A model generated the notes under the pieces. The model searched no databases. It worked only from the letters and a program-made list of their open reading frames with translations, and had not been told where the DNA came from. From an uncultured Mogibacterium sp. (GTDB lineage: Bacteria > Bacillota > Clostridia > Peptostreptococcales > Anaerovoracaceae): a stretch of DNA of 64,000 bases. Made by a program: the position numbers and the translations under genes. The number at the start of each line of letters is the position of its first letter. The stretch's first letter is position 1. Positions 34,094 through 43,569 of the stretch are shown one piece after another. The stretch lies in the NCBI RefSeq assembly GCF_938041965.1, contig NZ_CALISE010000020.1, forward strand, positions 195,769 through 259,768. Reading direction: 5' to 3'.

Positions 34094-34760
34094 ATTCAAA
34101 CTTGTAACCCACTCCTCTTAGTGTAACGATAAAATCACGGTATGGACCGAGGTTATTTCTCAGATTCTTGATGTGAGTATCAATGGTTCTATCGTCACCG
34201 AAGAAATCATATCCCCAGATGTCCGAGAGAAGCTTATCTCTCGATAGAGCGATATTTCTATTCTGAATCAAATAGAAGAGAAGATCGTACTCCTTAGGTG
34301 TGAGATTTACTCGCTTTCCGTCTATATAAATTGTACGAGCTGCGAAGTTCACCTCAAGACCATCAAACTTCATGACATTGCTAGTTCCGTGGTCTGCACC
34401 CTCGTGTCTAGTAATAACGGCGTTTACACGAGCCATAAGTTCTTTAGGGCTGAATGGCTTTACAACATAGTCATCAACTCCTAGCTCGAAGCCAAATAGC
34501 TTATCGTATTCTTCGCCTCTTGCTGAAAGCATGATTACAGGTATATCTTTGAACTTCTTGATTTCCTTAACCGAGCTAAAACCGTCTAGCTTAGGCATCA
34601 TAACATCCATGATAATCAGGTCGTAATCGTTAAGCTTACATAGCCCGATTGCACTCATTCCATCTGCTGCCTCTGTAACTTCATAGCCGCTAAATTCTGA
34701 ATATTCTTTGATGACCTCTCTGATTTTAGCTTCGTCATCTACTACAAGTAGCTTTTTCAT
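34074..34760 (-). CDS. OmpR/PhoB-family response regulator (PhoP-like)
   Basis: A 228-residue regulator. The receiver domain has D8 and D9, phosphoacceptor D52 in IIMDVMMPK, and the Lys in YVVKPFSPKEL. The C-terminal winged helix has VNLTPKEYDLLFYL and RTIDTHIKNLR, ending TLRGVGYKFEYED. GGAACGAG lies before ATG 34760. It overlaps the kinase gene and is divergent from the LRR surface-protein gene. A tandem TGTTAA repeat with 10-bp period lies between them and is a plausible binding site. Confidence 0.93.
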   Translation of the reverse strand: MKKLLVVDDEAKIREVIKEYSEFSGYEVTEAADGMSAIGLCKLNDYDLIIMDVMMPKLDGFSSVKEIKKFKDIPVIMLSARGEEYDKLFGFELGVDDYVVKPFSPKELMARVNAVITRHEGADHGTSNVMKFDGLEVNFAARTIYIDGKRVNLTPKEYDLLFYLIQNRNIALSRDKLLSDIWGYDFFGDDRTIDTHIKNLRNNLGPYRDFIVTLRGVGYKFEYEDKEK

Positions 34761-34891
34761 ATCTCGTTCCTTTCATATCATGTGAATAATACAAAACACT
34801 AATTCAAATCTATAATTCTTAAATTTTGTACATTATATCACAACCCATCTTCACATTGTGGAAATCCATTGAAGAATACAAGACAGTGGAG

Positions 34892-34907
34892 TGTTAATAT
34901 GTGTTAA
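34892..34907. promoter_or_regulatory. Tandem TGTTAA direct repeat, candidate response-regulator box
   Basis: TGTTAA at 34892-34897 and 34902-34907 have a 10-bp period (4-bp gap). On the other strand this reads TTAACA twice, the PhoP-box half-site of B. subtilis. It lies 28 bp upstream of a TTGACA -35 element for the LRR gene, a normal activator position. Confidence 0.5.
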
Positions 34908-34934
34908 ATCAATAGATAGCGTGCGCAAACCACG

Positions 34935-34963
34935 TTGACAGTAGATTACCAAAGCTTTATTCT
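34935..34963 (+). promoter_or_regulatory. Promoter for the LRR surface-protein gene
   Basis: TTGACA at 34935-34940 and TATTCT at 34958-34963 are 17 bp apart. The start codon is 66 bp downstream. Confidence 0.6.
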
Positions 34964-35028
34964 AGATATTGTGCATATCATACAAGACGGTATGGAATAC
35001 TATGAAATATATTTTAAGGAGAACGTTG

Positions 35029-38000
35029 ATGAAGAGGAAACTCGCGGCGCTAATTACTTGCTTGGTGATTTTTGTTTCTCAAGTTATGACAACGAGTTAT
35101 GCCGGTGTGTATGACGGTTATGTTAGGGATAGAGCAAGCTTAAATGCGGATAATGTTTCGGAAAAGAATTACAAGATATTCAGCCCTGATTTGTCCGAAG
35201 ACACTGAAGTAATCGAGACTAAGAAGGACCTTGCAGATGAAGCAGCAAAGACATACGAAAGTGTGGCTATTGATGAAGCTCATTTTCCGAGCGAGGGATT
35301 TAGGAATCTAGTAAGTGAGAACTTCGATACTGACGGTGACGGAACCCTAAGTAGTGATGAAATTCGCGAAGCTAAGATTGTAAACAGCGAAGGTGACTAT
35401 GAGATAGATTCTCTTAAAGGCATCGAGTACCTTGCCAATCTCAAGAAGCTCAATGTTTATTCCGATACTCTGTCAGAAGTGAATATTACTAAGAATCCTG
35501 AGCTACAGATACTGTCACTATCAGGAGACGGTGCGATTACTTCAATTGATACAAGCAGGAACGCTAAGCTGCGCGTATTTAACGTGACCAATTCATCGCT
35601 AGCGAGTGTTGATCTCACTAAGAATCCAGAGCTCAGAATTTTTACAGTTCCGCTTACTTCCCTTCGTAGTGTTGATTTAAGAAATAATCCTTACCTAAAG
35701 AGATGTGAGGTGCCTGGGACTCAGGTAAAAGAGCTAGACGTAACGCATAATAAAAGGCTTCAGGCGCTCAATGTGGAAAACACCTCGGTGAGCAAGGTGG
35801 ATACATCTAACAACAGAGATTTATATGAGTTTTATTTCAACAGTACGCCAATCTCTAGTGTGGATTTCTCAAAGAACTGGAACTTAACGCAGGTACAGGT
35901 TAATGATACGAAGCTCAAATCAATCGACTTTTCGCATTGTAAAGCGCTGACACTGTTTTGGATGCGTAATACGGAAATTGACACTTTAGATCTATCAAAC
36001 AACAAGTATTTTAGTGAATTAGCTGCCGGCAACTCTAAGCTTAAGGCTCTGGATGTTGCAGATAGGACTTTTTTAAAGACTATCGAGATTGAGAATACAC
36101 CTGTTAAGCACTTAGACGTAAGCAGTGCTCGCAACCTCGTAGGACTTAATGTATCGGGCACTCAGATTAAAAAGCTAGATGTGAGCAAGAACACAAATTT
36201 AAACGTTCTTAATGTTAGCGACACTAAGATAAAGAGTCTCAATATTAATAACAACAAGGATCTTAGAAGGCTGAACTTTGATAATACATCAATCAAGGGA
36301 ATGGAGAGGGTGGATGCAGCGAAGCTTGCTGCCCTTGAGGAGTTATCTTGTAAAAATGCGGGAGTAGAAGAGATTACAAAGCCTGCGTCCAATAATATAA
36401 GCCTATGGAACGTCGATGGCAACAAGCTAAAACAGCTCGATTTAAACCAATTTAGTGCATATCAAGGAATTGCAGTATCTCCGCAGAATATAACAGTTAG
36501 AGGCAAGGAGCAGAATGGAGCTCTCCAGGCTGACATGCACGATCTGGTTGATGATGTGTCTAAGGTGAGCGGCGTTACAGGTGCTAACGCAACTTATAAC
36601 GCAGGAACTGGAGTCGTGACGTTTGGAACATCTGGAGACCGCACATTTACATATGATTATGAAACTGGAAATGCCGGAGCACCTAAGATGAAGGTTAACG
36701 TAAAGGTGCTTAGCGACCTAGACCCAGATGAGTTTGCTACGCAGATTAATAGAGCTAGGTTTATTGATAATGGCAAGACTCTGGAGGTTGCTCTAGACAA
36801 GAATGTTGATGTAACAAATAACGGTAAGTCAAAGATAGAAATCTATGATGGCAATCCTGATAATGGTGGAACACTAGTTCATACTCTTGGAAGTGGTGAT
36901 AAAGTGGATGCCCAGTTCGAAACACTTAACATTTCGCTTAAGGATACGCTAGACATTAAAAGACCTCTATATGTAAAGATAAATAAAGGTGCAATCAAAG
37001 ATAGCAAGAACAAGGTTCTCGGAGAGAATATCTCAGAGCCAATCGTACGTGACGTTACTGTAGACAGTGTTGTGTTCTCTAAGACTAAGTTTGATAGTGA
37101 TGGTGGGGCACTCACAGTAAACCTAGCTGGCAGTAGATTTGAAGCAACCACTAATCTTAAACTGTCGCTAGTAGATGAGGCTGGAAATGTTATAAATGGG
37201 GAGAAGTCATTCGTTTCTGCAAAGAGTGCTGAGTTTAAATTCAAGCTCCCTGAGAACGGCAGTGAAGATAACGTAAAGTACAAGGCTGTGTTAACCGCAG
37301 ATGGTAAGGAAATTGATACTGCAGGTGCATTTAACGGAACCAAGAAGGTTACCGTTCTAACTGCAAAGGAGGACGAGGTAATAACTGGTGCAGTTACATC
37401 ATATTCGCTGACAGGCGCTGATGATCAGGATCCATCAGATGATATATTTGAAGGTACAGTCGAAGAGTACGTAACACCGGCTGCAACTCTCGAGCTAAAT
37501 GGAAGTAACCTTAATACAGACAATGTAAAGATTAAGGCTGTTGATGAAAATGGTGTGGATTGGCCTACAACGCCAGTTCCGCTATGCAACTCGATATATA
37601 GATTCCAGGCTGTTCCTAATTATGTAGATCCAGCTGGTACCAAGATGAAATTTGATCTCATGGCACCAACTAATATAGGAGCAGATAAGACGTACACGGT
37701 AACGGTGTCCCTGGATGGTGGAAAGACATATCTATCTCAGCCAAAGTATAAGATGATTATCCACAACAATGGATATATGGGAGATAAACTATTCACTCCA
37801 GCACAGATGCAAAATCTCATAAATATCGAAGTTAACTACGTGGATGAGAGTGGAAATAAGCTAGCTGCTTCAGACAATTATAAAGCTTACGGAGTGTCTG
37901 AGATTTACTCATTAGGTATCAAGGCTAAGAAGATCAAAGGCTATGCGGTTCAGTCGAGTGATGTCGATCAAGAACTTCTAGATAACGGATTTGTTGCATC

Positions 38001-38526
38001 ACTTCCAAGCAACAAGATTACGTTCACATATGGTAAGGCTGAACCTAACAAGATGATTGAAGGAAATGGCAGCAGCTATGACCTTGCTCTAGGCACAGAC
38101 TTAAACTTTAGAGCATCAGCTCCAGTTTCGGAGTTTGAATCTGCTGTTGTTACAGGTACGAATTACAGGAAAGTTCTAACGGAAGGAACTGACTTCGAGA
38201 AGAGCTCCGGAAGCACTAGGGTCAAGCTAAAGGCTGCATACCTTAAAACTCTAAAGCCAGGTAGATACAGGCTAGAGGTTAATGAAGCTTCTGGAACTGC
38301 TACTGCGGAGTTTACCGTCTATGATTCGAGAAATGCTTCTTCTGGAAGTAAAATCAGTGTTACTAAGCACGGAAAAGGAAGATATGCTATAAAGTCTAGT
38401 AGAATCTACAGGCGAGGTGTAGTTCAGACGGGAGATAATTTACCGTTCATACCGTTTGTAATCTTTGGAGCGTCTATTTCTGCTCTGGCGATAGCGATAG
38501 TTAATCGTAGAAAGCGTTATAGATAA
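35029..38526 (+). CDS. Large LRR surface protein with EF-hand-like, MucBP-like and sortase-type anchor regions
   Basis: A 1165-residue secreted protein. The signal peptide is about residues 1-26 (LAALITCLVIFVSQVM). FDTDGDGTLSSDE (about 98-110) is an EF-hand-like Ca-binding loop. About 14 leucine-rich repeats of 21 residues (LxxLxVxxTxIxxLDxSxN) fill about 138-430. Ig-like regions follow, then a MucBP-like stretch (VNYVDESGNKLA, about 931-1004). The C-terminus has QTGDNLP, a membrane segment and RRKRYR, a degenerate sortase-type anchor. ATG 35029 has AAGGAG about 9 nt upstream. It probably mediates adhesion. It lies divergent from a two-component system that may control it. Confidence 0.85.
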   Translation: MKRKLAALITCLVIFVSQVMTTSYAGVYDGYVRDRASLNADNVSEKNYKIFSPDLSEDTEVIETKKDLADEAAKTYESVAIDEAHFPSEGFRNLVSENFDTDGDGTLSSDEIREAKIVNSEGDYEIDSLKGIEYLANLKKLNVYSDTLSEVNITKNPELQILSLSGDGAITSIDTSRNAKLRVFNVTNSSLASVDLTKNPELRIFTVPLTSLRSVDLRNNPYLKRCEVPGTQVKELDVTHNKRLQALNVENTSVSKVDTSNNRDLYEFYFNSTPISSVDFSKNWNLTQVQVNDTKLKSIDFSHCKALTLFWMRNTEIDTLDLSNNKYFSELAAGNSKLKALDVADRTFLKTIEIENTPVKHLDVSSARNLVGLNVSGTQIKKLDVSKNTNLNVLNVSDTKIKSLNINNNKDLRRLNFDNTSIKGMERVDAAKLAALEELSCKNAGVEEITKPASNNISLWNVDGNKLKQLDLNQFSAYQGIAVSPQNITVRGKEQNGALQADMHDLVDDVSKVSGVTGANATYNAGTGVVTFGTSGDRTFTYDYETGNAGAPKMKVNVKVLSDLDPDEFATQINRARFIDNGKTLEVALDKNVDVTNNGKSKIEIYDGNPDNGGTLVHTLGSGDKVDAQFETLNISLKDTLDIKRPLYVKINKGAIKDSKNKVLGENISEPIVRDVTVDSVVFSKTKFDSDGGALTVNLAGSRFEATTNLKLSLVDEAGNVINGEKSFVSAKSAEFKFKLPENGSEDNVKYKAVLTADGKEIDTAGAFNGTKKVTVLTAKEDEVITGAVTSYSLTGADDQDPSDDIFEGTVEEYVTPAATLELNGSNLNTDNVKIKAVDENGVDWPTTPVPLCNSIYRFQAVPNYVDPAGTKMKFDLMAPTNIGADKTYTVTVSLDGGKTYLSQPKYKMIIHNNGYMGDKLFTPAQMQNLINIEVNYVDESGNKLAASDNYKAYGVSEIYSLGIKAKKIKGYAVQSSDVDQELLDNGFVASLPSNKITFTYGKAEPNKMIEGNGSSYDLALGTDLNFRASAPVSEFESAVVTGTNYRKVLTEGTDFEKSSGSTRVKLKAAYLKTLKPGRYRLEVNEASGTATAEFTVYDSRNASSGSKISVTKHGKGRYAIKSSRIYRRGVVQTGDNLPFIPFVIFGASISALAIAIVNRRKRYR

Positions 38527-38562
38527 ATTAGCCGAAGAAAAAAACATTAAGTGATTTCAAAG

Positions 38563-38591
38563 CAGAAAGGCATTTAGCCTTTCTGTTTTTA
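38563..38591 (+). terminator. Terminator after the LRR surface-protein gene
   Basis: Arms 38563-38571 (CAGAAAGGC) and 38577-38585 (GCCTTTCTG) are perfect around a 5-nt loop, with TTTTT following. Confidence 0.88.
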
Positions 38592-38640
38592 TGTAAAAGT
38601 AATTAAAATAAAAGATTTGACAATAATTGCCAAATAATTA

Positions 38641-38669
38641 TTGACAATGCTAATCTCTTGTGCTAATTT
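38641..38669 (+). promoter_or_regulatory. Promoter for the CarD-like gene
   Basis: TTGACA at 38641-38646 and TAATTT at 38664-38669 are 17 bp apart, with TGC before the -10. A second possible TATAAT lies at 38703. A CAATAATT/AATTATTG inverted repeat lies just upstream at about 38619-38642. Confidence 0.6.
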
Positions 38670-38749
38670 ATAAAGTTTCGATTGTTGCTTTTTAAATACA
38701 GTTATAATATAATTTTATTAAGTACAAGATGTAGAGAGAGGAGGTTGCT

Positions 38750-39223
38750 TTGTTCAATATCGGAGATAGTATTGCGTATCCAATGCACGGGGCGGGAGTT
38801 GTTACTGAAATCGAAGAAAAAGAAGTTCTCGGTGAGATTTGCCGCTATTATCATGTAAGCCTCCCGTACAGTAAGATGCATGTGATGGTTCCTGTCGATA
38901 ATTCGGACAAGGTGGGGGTTAGAGCCATCATTTGTAAGGAAGATATCCAAGGAGTGCTTAAAGTCCTTGGTGATGAGTCCGATAAGATGTCTAATAACTG
39001 GAATAGAAGGTATAGAGAGAATACAGAGAAGCTTCGCACTGGGGATATCTATGAAGTCGCCGGTGTGGTGAGAAACCTCGTTCGTAGCGATAGGATCAAG
39101 AAGCTTTCGACTGGGGAGAAGAAACTCCTCGGCAATGCTAAGCAAATCCTCGAGAGTGAATTAGTACTTGCAGGAGGGCTTTCTCTCGACGAGGCTGATA
39201 GCCTAGTAGAATCAAATATTTAG
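38750..39223 (+). CDS. CarD-family transcription regulator
   Basis: A 157-residue protein. The N-terminal RNA-polymerase-interaction domain begins FNIGDSIAYPMHGAGVV, with the MHVMVPV core, as in CarD/CdnL and TRCF RID domains. The C-terminal half is helical (NWNRRYRENTEKL) and ends ADSLVESNI. CarD proteins bind the beta subunit and stabilise open promoter complexes at rRNA and housekeeping promoters. The start is TTG 38750, with AGGAGG about 6 nt upstream. A hairpin at 39230-39266 separates it from yacL. Confidence 0.9.
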   Translation: MFNIGDSIAYPMHGAGVVTEIEEKEVLGEICRYYHVSLPYSKMHVMVPVDNSDKVGVRAIICKEDIQGVLKVLGDESDKMSNNWNRRYRENTEKLRTGDIYEVAGVVRNLVRSDRIKKLSTGEKKLLGNAKQILESELVLAGGLSLDEADSLVESNI

Positions 39224-39229
39224 CCATAA

Positions 39230-39266
39230 GGGTGCTTGTTGCGTCAAGCCTTGACCGCAAGTGCCC
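39230..39266 (+). terminator. Hairpin between carD-like and yacL-like genes
   Basis: GGGTGCTTG (39230-39238) and CAAGTGCCC (39258-39266) pair over 9 bp with two G-U pairs; GTCAA/TTGAC inside pairs further. ATTATTATAAAAG follows, a weak U-tract, so it probably gives partial termination. Confidence 0.6.
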
Positions 39267-39315
39267 ATTATTATAAAAGCGATTGTTTAATTTTTGGCAG
39301 AAAGGAGGGGATAGA

Positions 39316-40404
39316 GTGATTAAGAAACTATATGCTGTGCTGCTGTTTATTATCGGCGGCATAATTGGAAGCCTTTTGTTTTGCGCTCTGCAAATGAAGC
39401 TCAAAGATATAAGCTTCAACGAAGTAGTTGTCACGAGTGTCGTTGATTTTAGCATTTTGGTGCTTTTCGTAATCATTTTCGGACTTATTTTTAGAATTTT
39501 TGCACCGACGCTCATTAGTAAACAGAAGAAAGCGGCGTCATATATTGAGCATGATCTTAAGGATGTGTCTATAGATGCAATTCTCATAGATGCTATTGGA
39601 GTTGTTATAGGGCTAGTTGTTGCATTAATAATTTCCATGAGCTATAGAACGCTTTTACCACCACTATGGTATTCAGTGATTACGATTACGCTATACTTTG
39701 TGTTTGGCTTCTTCGGTTTCGTTGTTGCATCAGCTAAAGTCAAGGGGCATCGAAAAATTCTTGACAGCCGTGCACTTCGGAGCCATGAAAAAATCAATTC
39801 AGGTACACCTAAAGTCATTGATACGAGCGTAATAATCGACGGAAGAATCCTTGATATCATGCGAGCAGGGTTCATAGATGGTAAAATTATCATTCCGACA
39901 TTTGTGCTTGATGAACTTCGCCATATTGCAGACTCTAGCGATAATATCAAGCGTGTCCGTGGAAGACGAGGGCTAGATATTCTAAATCAAATTAGAAGTG
40001 AATTTAATGTAGAGGTTTACAACAATACCGCCAAGCTAAGACATCTTGACGATATCCCTGAGGTAGACGTAAAACTGATCAAGCTAGCGCGTGAACTCAA
40101 TGCGAATCTGATCACTACAGATTTCAACCTCAACAAAGTAGCAACTATTAACGATATCAAGGTGCTTAATATCAATGAGCTGGCAAATGCGATTAAACCT
40201 GTAGTTATTCCCGGTGAGAAGCTACTCGTTGACATTGTTAAGCATGGTAAAGACCGTGAGCAGGGCATTGGCTATCTGGATGACGGCACGATGATTGTAG
40301 TTGAGGATGGAGCTGGCCATATATCTGAAAGTGCATTCTTGACAGTAACGAGTGTGATACAGACATCTGCAGGCAAAATGATATTTGCACGCATCAATCC
40401 ATAA
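39316..40404 (+). CDS. PIN/TRAM-domain membrane protein (YacL type)
   Basis: A 362-residue protein with about four N-terminal membrane segments (LLFIIGGIIGSLLFC onwards), then a PIN nuclease domain (KVIDTSVIIDGRIL, acidic D, ITTDFNLNKVA) and a C-terminal TRAM domain (GEKLLVDIVKHGKDREQGIGYL region). YacL-type proteins are predicted membrane-anchored RNases. The start is GTG 39316, with AAAGGAGGGG 7 nt upstream. It lies upstream of ispDF, the usual order in Firmicutes. Confidence 0.93.
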   Translation: MIKKLYAVLLFIIGGIIGSLLFCALQMKLKDISFNEVVVTSVVDFSILVLFVIIFGLIFRIFAPTLISKQKKAASYIEHDLKDVSIDAILIDAIGVVIGLVVALIISMSYRTLLPPLWYSVITITLYFVFGFFGFVVASAKVKGHRKILDSRALRSHEKINSGTPKVIDTSVIIDGRILDIMRAGFIDGKIIIPTFVLDELRHIADSSDNIKRVRGRRGLDILNQIRSEFNVEVYNNTAKLRHLDDIPEVDVKLIKLARELNANLITTDFNLNKVATINDIKVLNINELANAIKPVVIPGEKLLVDIVKHGKDREQGIGYLDDGTMIVVEDGAGHISESAFLTVTSVIQTSAGKMIFARINP

Positions 40405-40478
40405 TGCAATAATAGAATTGACTCGCCTAAAAGAGTCATAGGCGCAAAGGAGCAAATCCTTTGTAGACTAGATAAAGG

Positions 40479-41771
40479 ATGGATATAACGATTAAAATAA
40501 ATAACTATAAGAGTGCAACGGCTAGCAAGGCTAGAAGCCCTCACATTGCTCTTGTCGCCGCAGCAGGTAAGGGTACACGGATGAGAACTGAGGTACCTAA
40601 GCAGCTCCTATGCTATAAAGGCAAGGCAGTGGTTGAGCGAACGGCGTCCGTCTTTGCGGCACACGAGGAGATAGATGCGGTATTTCTCCTCATACCACAA
40701 GATAAGGAATACGATGAGACATTCTTTCAAATAGCGGATAGGCTAGAACGCTTGTACGGCAAGCCTATCCGCTGTTCGTATGGCGGAAGTTCCCGAGGAG
40801 AGTCAGTTTTTCTTGGGCTCGAAGCTATTTCGGATTACTTATCTAAGAACTGTGAAATTGATAATAGCGACTCCATAGATGCCTGCGAAGCGGTGATATT
40901 GATTCATGATGCAGCTAGAGCAGAGATAACTGAAGAGATTATCGATAGAAATATCGCAGCTATGAGAGAGAATGAGGCAACATGCACTGTGGTTCCGATG
41001 ATTGATTCTCTTAGATTTACAGAAAAATCAGCAAGTGAATTTTTTGACGACTTGTCATCACATAATGATTATCTTATAATTAATAGTAAATCTATTGATA
41101 GAGATAGGGTAGTCGCTGTGCAGACACCGCAGTGCTTTAAACTAAGCAGCTTGATGGCTGCTTACGACAAGGCGAGGCGTGATGGATATGTCGGTACAGA
41201 TGATGCCTCTATCGCGGAGCATTTTGGGATAGACATAGCTCTAGTTGAAGGAGATTATGCCAACACCAAGATAACTACCGGAAAGGATATCCCCATGGGA
41301 ATACGAGTAGGTACAGGATATGATGTTCATAGACTCGCCGAAGGGCACAGACTTATACTGTGCGGGGTCCCACTCCCGAGTGACAGAGGGCTGGTCGGAC
41401 ATTCGGACGCTGATGTGGCAACACATGCGCTGATGGACGCGCTGCTTGGAGCAGCATGCTTAGGCGATATAGGAAAGCATTTTCCTGATACAGATGAGAG
41501 ATATAAGGGTGCGGATAGCATCGCGCTTCTCCGCGAAGTGAAGGAGAAAATCGGCGACGTAAGTATCGGTAATGTCGACATCACGATAATAGCTGAGAGA
41601 CCGAAACTGGCACCCTATATAGATAAGATGAGAGAGAACATAGCCATGGCACTTGAGATGCCAATTGGCGCGGTAAACGTGAAAGCGACTACGACAGAGA
41701 AGCTTGGATTTACCGGAAGAGAAGAAGGCATTGCAGCGCAAGCTGTTTGCACAATAGAAGGGAGATTTTAA
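40479..41771 (+). CDS. ispDF: Bifunctional IspD/IspF enzyme of the MEP isoprenoid pathway
   Basis: A 430-residue fusion. The N-terminal IspD domain (about 15-265) has the CTP-binding [17 protein letters not shown], and [14 protein letters not shown]. The IspF domain starts at about 273 ([14 protein letters not shown]), with Zn ligands D and H of GYDVH and H in [12 protein letters not shown], and ends TIEGRF. It converts MEP to CDP-ME and later CDP-ME2P to cyclic MEcPP; IspE is encoded elsewhere. ATG 40479 is chosen as the only in-frame ATG near the start; the AAAGG just before it is oddly close, so the ribosome-binding site is weak. It lies between yacL and proS. Confidence 0.93.
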   Translation: MDITIKINNYKSATASKARSPHIALVAAAGKGTRMRTEVPKQLLCYKGKAVVERTASVFAAHEEIDAVFLLIPQDKEYDETFFQIADRLERLYGKPIRCSYGGSSRGESVFLGLEAISDYLSKNCEIDNSDSIDACEAVILIHDAARAEITEEIIDRNIAAMRENEATCTVVPMIDSLRFTEKSASEFFDDLSSHNDYLIINSKSIDRDRVVAVQTPQCFKLSSLMAAYDKARRDGYVGTDDASIAEHFGIDIALVEGDYANTKITTGKDIPMGIRVGTGYDVHRLAEGHRLILCGVPLPSDRGLVGHSDADVATHALMDALLGAACLGDIGKHFPDTDERYKGADSIALLREVKEKIGDVSIGNVDITIIAERPKLAPYIDKMRENIAMALEMPIGAVNVKATTTEKLGFTGREEGIAAQAVCTIEGRF

Positions 41772-41773
41772 CT

Positions 41774-43510
41774 ATGAAATTATCGAGGCTCCATCTCAAG
41801 ACGTTGAGAGAAGCACCAAACGAAGCAGAACTAGTCAGCCACAAGCTGATGATTAGAGCTAACCTGATTAAGAAGGAAGCTGCTGGTATATATACATTCA
41901 TGCCATTTGGCTGGAGGACAATAAGAAAGATAGAGGAGATAGTAAGACAGGAGCAGGATAGAATCGGCTGCCAAGAGCTTCACATGCCTCACGTAAATCC
42001 ATCCGAGCTGTGGAAGGAGTCCGGCAGATGGTACGCTTACGGACCAGAGCTATGGAGAATCAAGGACAGAAATGGTAGAGATTTCTGCCTCGTTCCTACA
42101 TGTGAGGAACTATGTACGAACATTGTAAAGCAGGAGGTTTCTTCATACAGAGAGCTTCCTCTTCAGCTATACCACATCCAATTCAAGTATCGTGACGAAG
42201 CTCGTCCAAGATATGGACTTATGAGATCGCGTGAGTTCATAATGAAGGACGCGTATTCATTTGACAGAACTCCTGAAGACCTAGAAGAGGCTTATAGACT
42301 TCAGTACGAGGCATACGTAAGAACATTTACAAGATGCGGCCTAGACTTCAGAATCGTAGAAGCTGACAACGGTCCAATCGGTGGAAGCAACTCGCACGAA
42401 TTCTCTGCTCTTTCTAACGTTGGTGAGAGCGAAATCGCATACTGCGAGAAGTGCGATATGGCGGCTACTATCGAGAGAGCTGAGTGCATCGATGATAAGC
42501 CAGTAGACGAACCAGAACAAGAGCTAGAGGCGGTTTATACACCAGGTACTAAGACTATCAAGGATGTATGTGACTACCTTGGGGTGGATGAAAAGAAAAC
42601 TATCAAGGCTCTCATGTTTACTACATTTGATCAGGATCTAAACCCTGCTGACTACGTTTGTGTATTTATCAGAGGAGATAGAGACGTTAATATGATTAAG
42701 CTTGTAAATGCTCTTGGAATCCCTGAGCACTACATCGAGTTTGCGGATGAGGATGAGATGGGACCTGTTACAGGCATCGTTGGTGGATTTACTGGGCCGG
42801 TCGGAATTCACAACTGCAAGATCGTTGTCGATAGTGAGCTAGTTGGAACTAAGAACATGGTTGCTGGAGCTAACAAGGAAGATCACCACATGAAGGGTGT
42901 TTGCTACGGCAGAGACTATGTTGGAGACATCGTAACGGATATCAAGACGCTCAAGGAAGGCGATCCATGCCCACACTGTGGAGCTCCAATCAAGCATACA
43001 AGAGGCATTGAGGTTGGACAGATCTTCAAGCTAGGAACTAAGTATTCAGAGTCGATGAATGCAACGTACAAGGATGAGAATGGTGAAAACCAGATCTACT
43101 GGATGGGATGCTACGGCATCGGTGTAACCAGGGCTATGCAGGCTGTAGTTGAGCAGAGTCACGATGATAAGGGCATCATCTGGCCAATGTCAGTTGCTCC
43201 TTACCACGTAATCGTAACTGTTATCAACCCTAAGGATGACGTTCAGATGGATCTTGCTAATAAGATTGAGTCTGAACTTGAAGCTAAGCGTGTTGAAGTT
43301 ATAGTAGATGATAGGGATGAGAGAGCTGGTGTTAAGTTCAACGATGCAGATCTAATCGGTATTCCTATTAGAATCACAGTTGGTAAGCTTGCTAAGGACG
43401 GAAACGTTGAGTACAAGCTAAGACGCGAAGAGAGTAACGAGGTTCTTTCTGCAGAGGATGCAATCAAGGCAGCGGTAGAAATCGTCGACAAGGAAATCTT
43501 CGGGCTATAA
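41774..43510 (+). CDS. proS: Proline-tRNA ligase (prokaryote type with editing insertion)
   Basis: A 578-residue class II synthetase. Motif 1 lies in MPFGWRTIRKIEEIVR and motif 2 in FKYRDEARPRYGLMRSREF. The YbaK-like editing insertion (about 225-410, starting YCEKCDMAATIERAE) removes Ala-tRNA-Pro. Motif 3 follows as GCYGIGVTRAMQAVVEQ, then the anticodon-binding domain (YHVIVTVINPK). ATG 41774 has GGGAG upstream; earlier in-frame starts overlap ispDF. It begins 2 bp after the ispDF stop. Confidence 0.97.
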   Translation: MKLSRLHLKTLREAPNEAELVSHKLMIRANLIKKEAAGIYTFMPFGWRTIRKIEEIVRQEQDRIGCQELHMPHVNPSELWKESGRWYAYGPELWRIKDRNGRDFCLVPTCEELCTNIVKQEVSSYRELPLQLYHIQFKYRDEARPRYGLMRSREFIMKDAYSFDRTPEDLEEAYRLQYEAYVRTFTRCGLDFRIVEADNGPIGGSNSHEFSALSNVGESEIAYCEKCDMAATIERAECIDDKPVDEPEQELEAVYTPGTKTIKDVCDYLGVDEKKTIKALMFTTFDQDLNPADYVCVFIRGDRDVNMIKLVNALGIPEHYIEFADEDEMGPVTGIVGGFTGPVGIHNCKIVVDSELVGTKNMVAGANKEDHHMKGVCYGRDYVGDIVTDIKTLKEGDPCPHCGAPIKHTRGIEVGQIFKLGTKYSESMNATYKDENGENQIYWMGCYGIGVTRAMQAVVEQSHDDKGIIWPMSVAPYHVIVTVINPKDDVQMDLANKIESELEAKRVEVIVDDRDERAGVKFNDADLIGIPIRITVGKLAKDGNVEYKLRREESNEVLSAEDAIKAAVEIVDKEIFGL

Positions 43511-43569
43511 TACCGAAGATGCAATATTAATTACAAGGTGATTTACAGTCCTGAAAATTAGGAGGAAAA

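Noticed and set aside
38616..38646. Two TTGACAAT copies as a double promoter
   Set aside because: The first copy has no matching -10 at 16-18 bp; only the second is listed.
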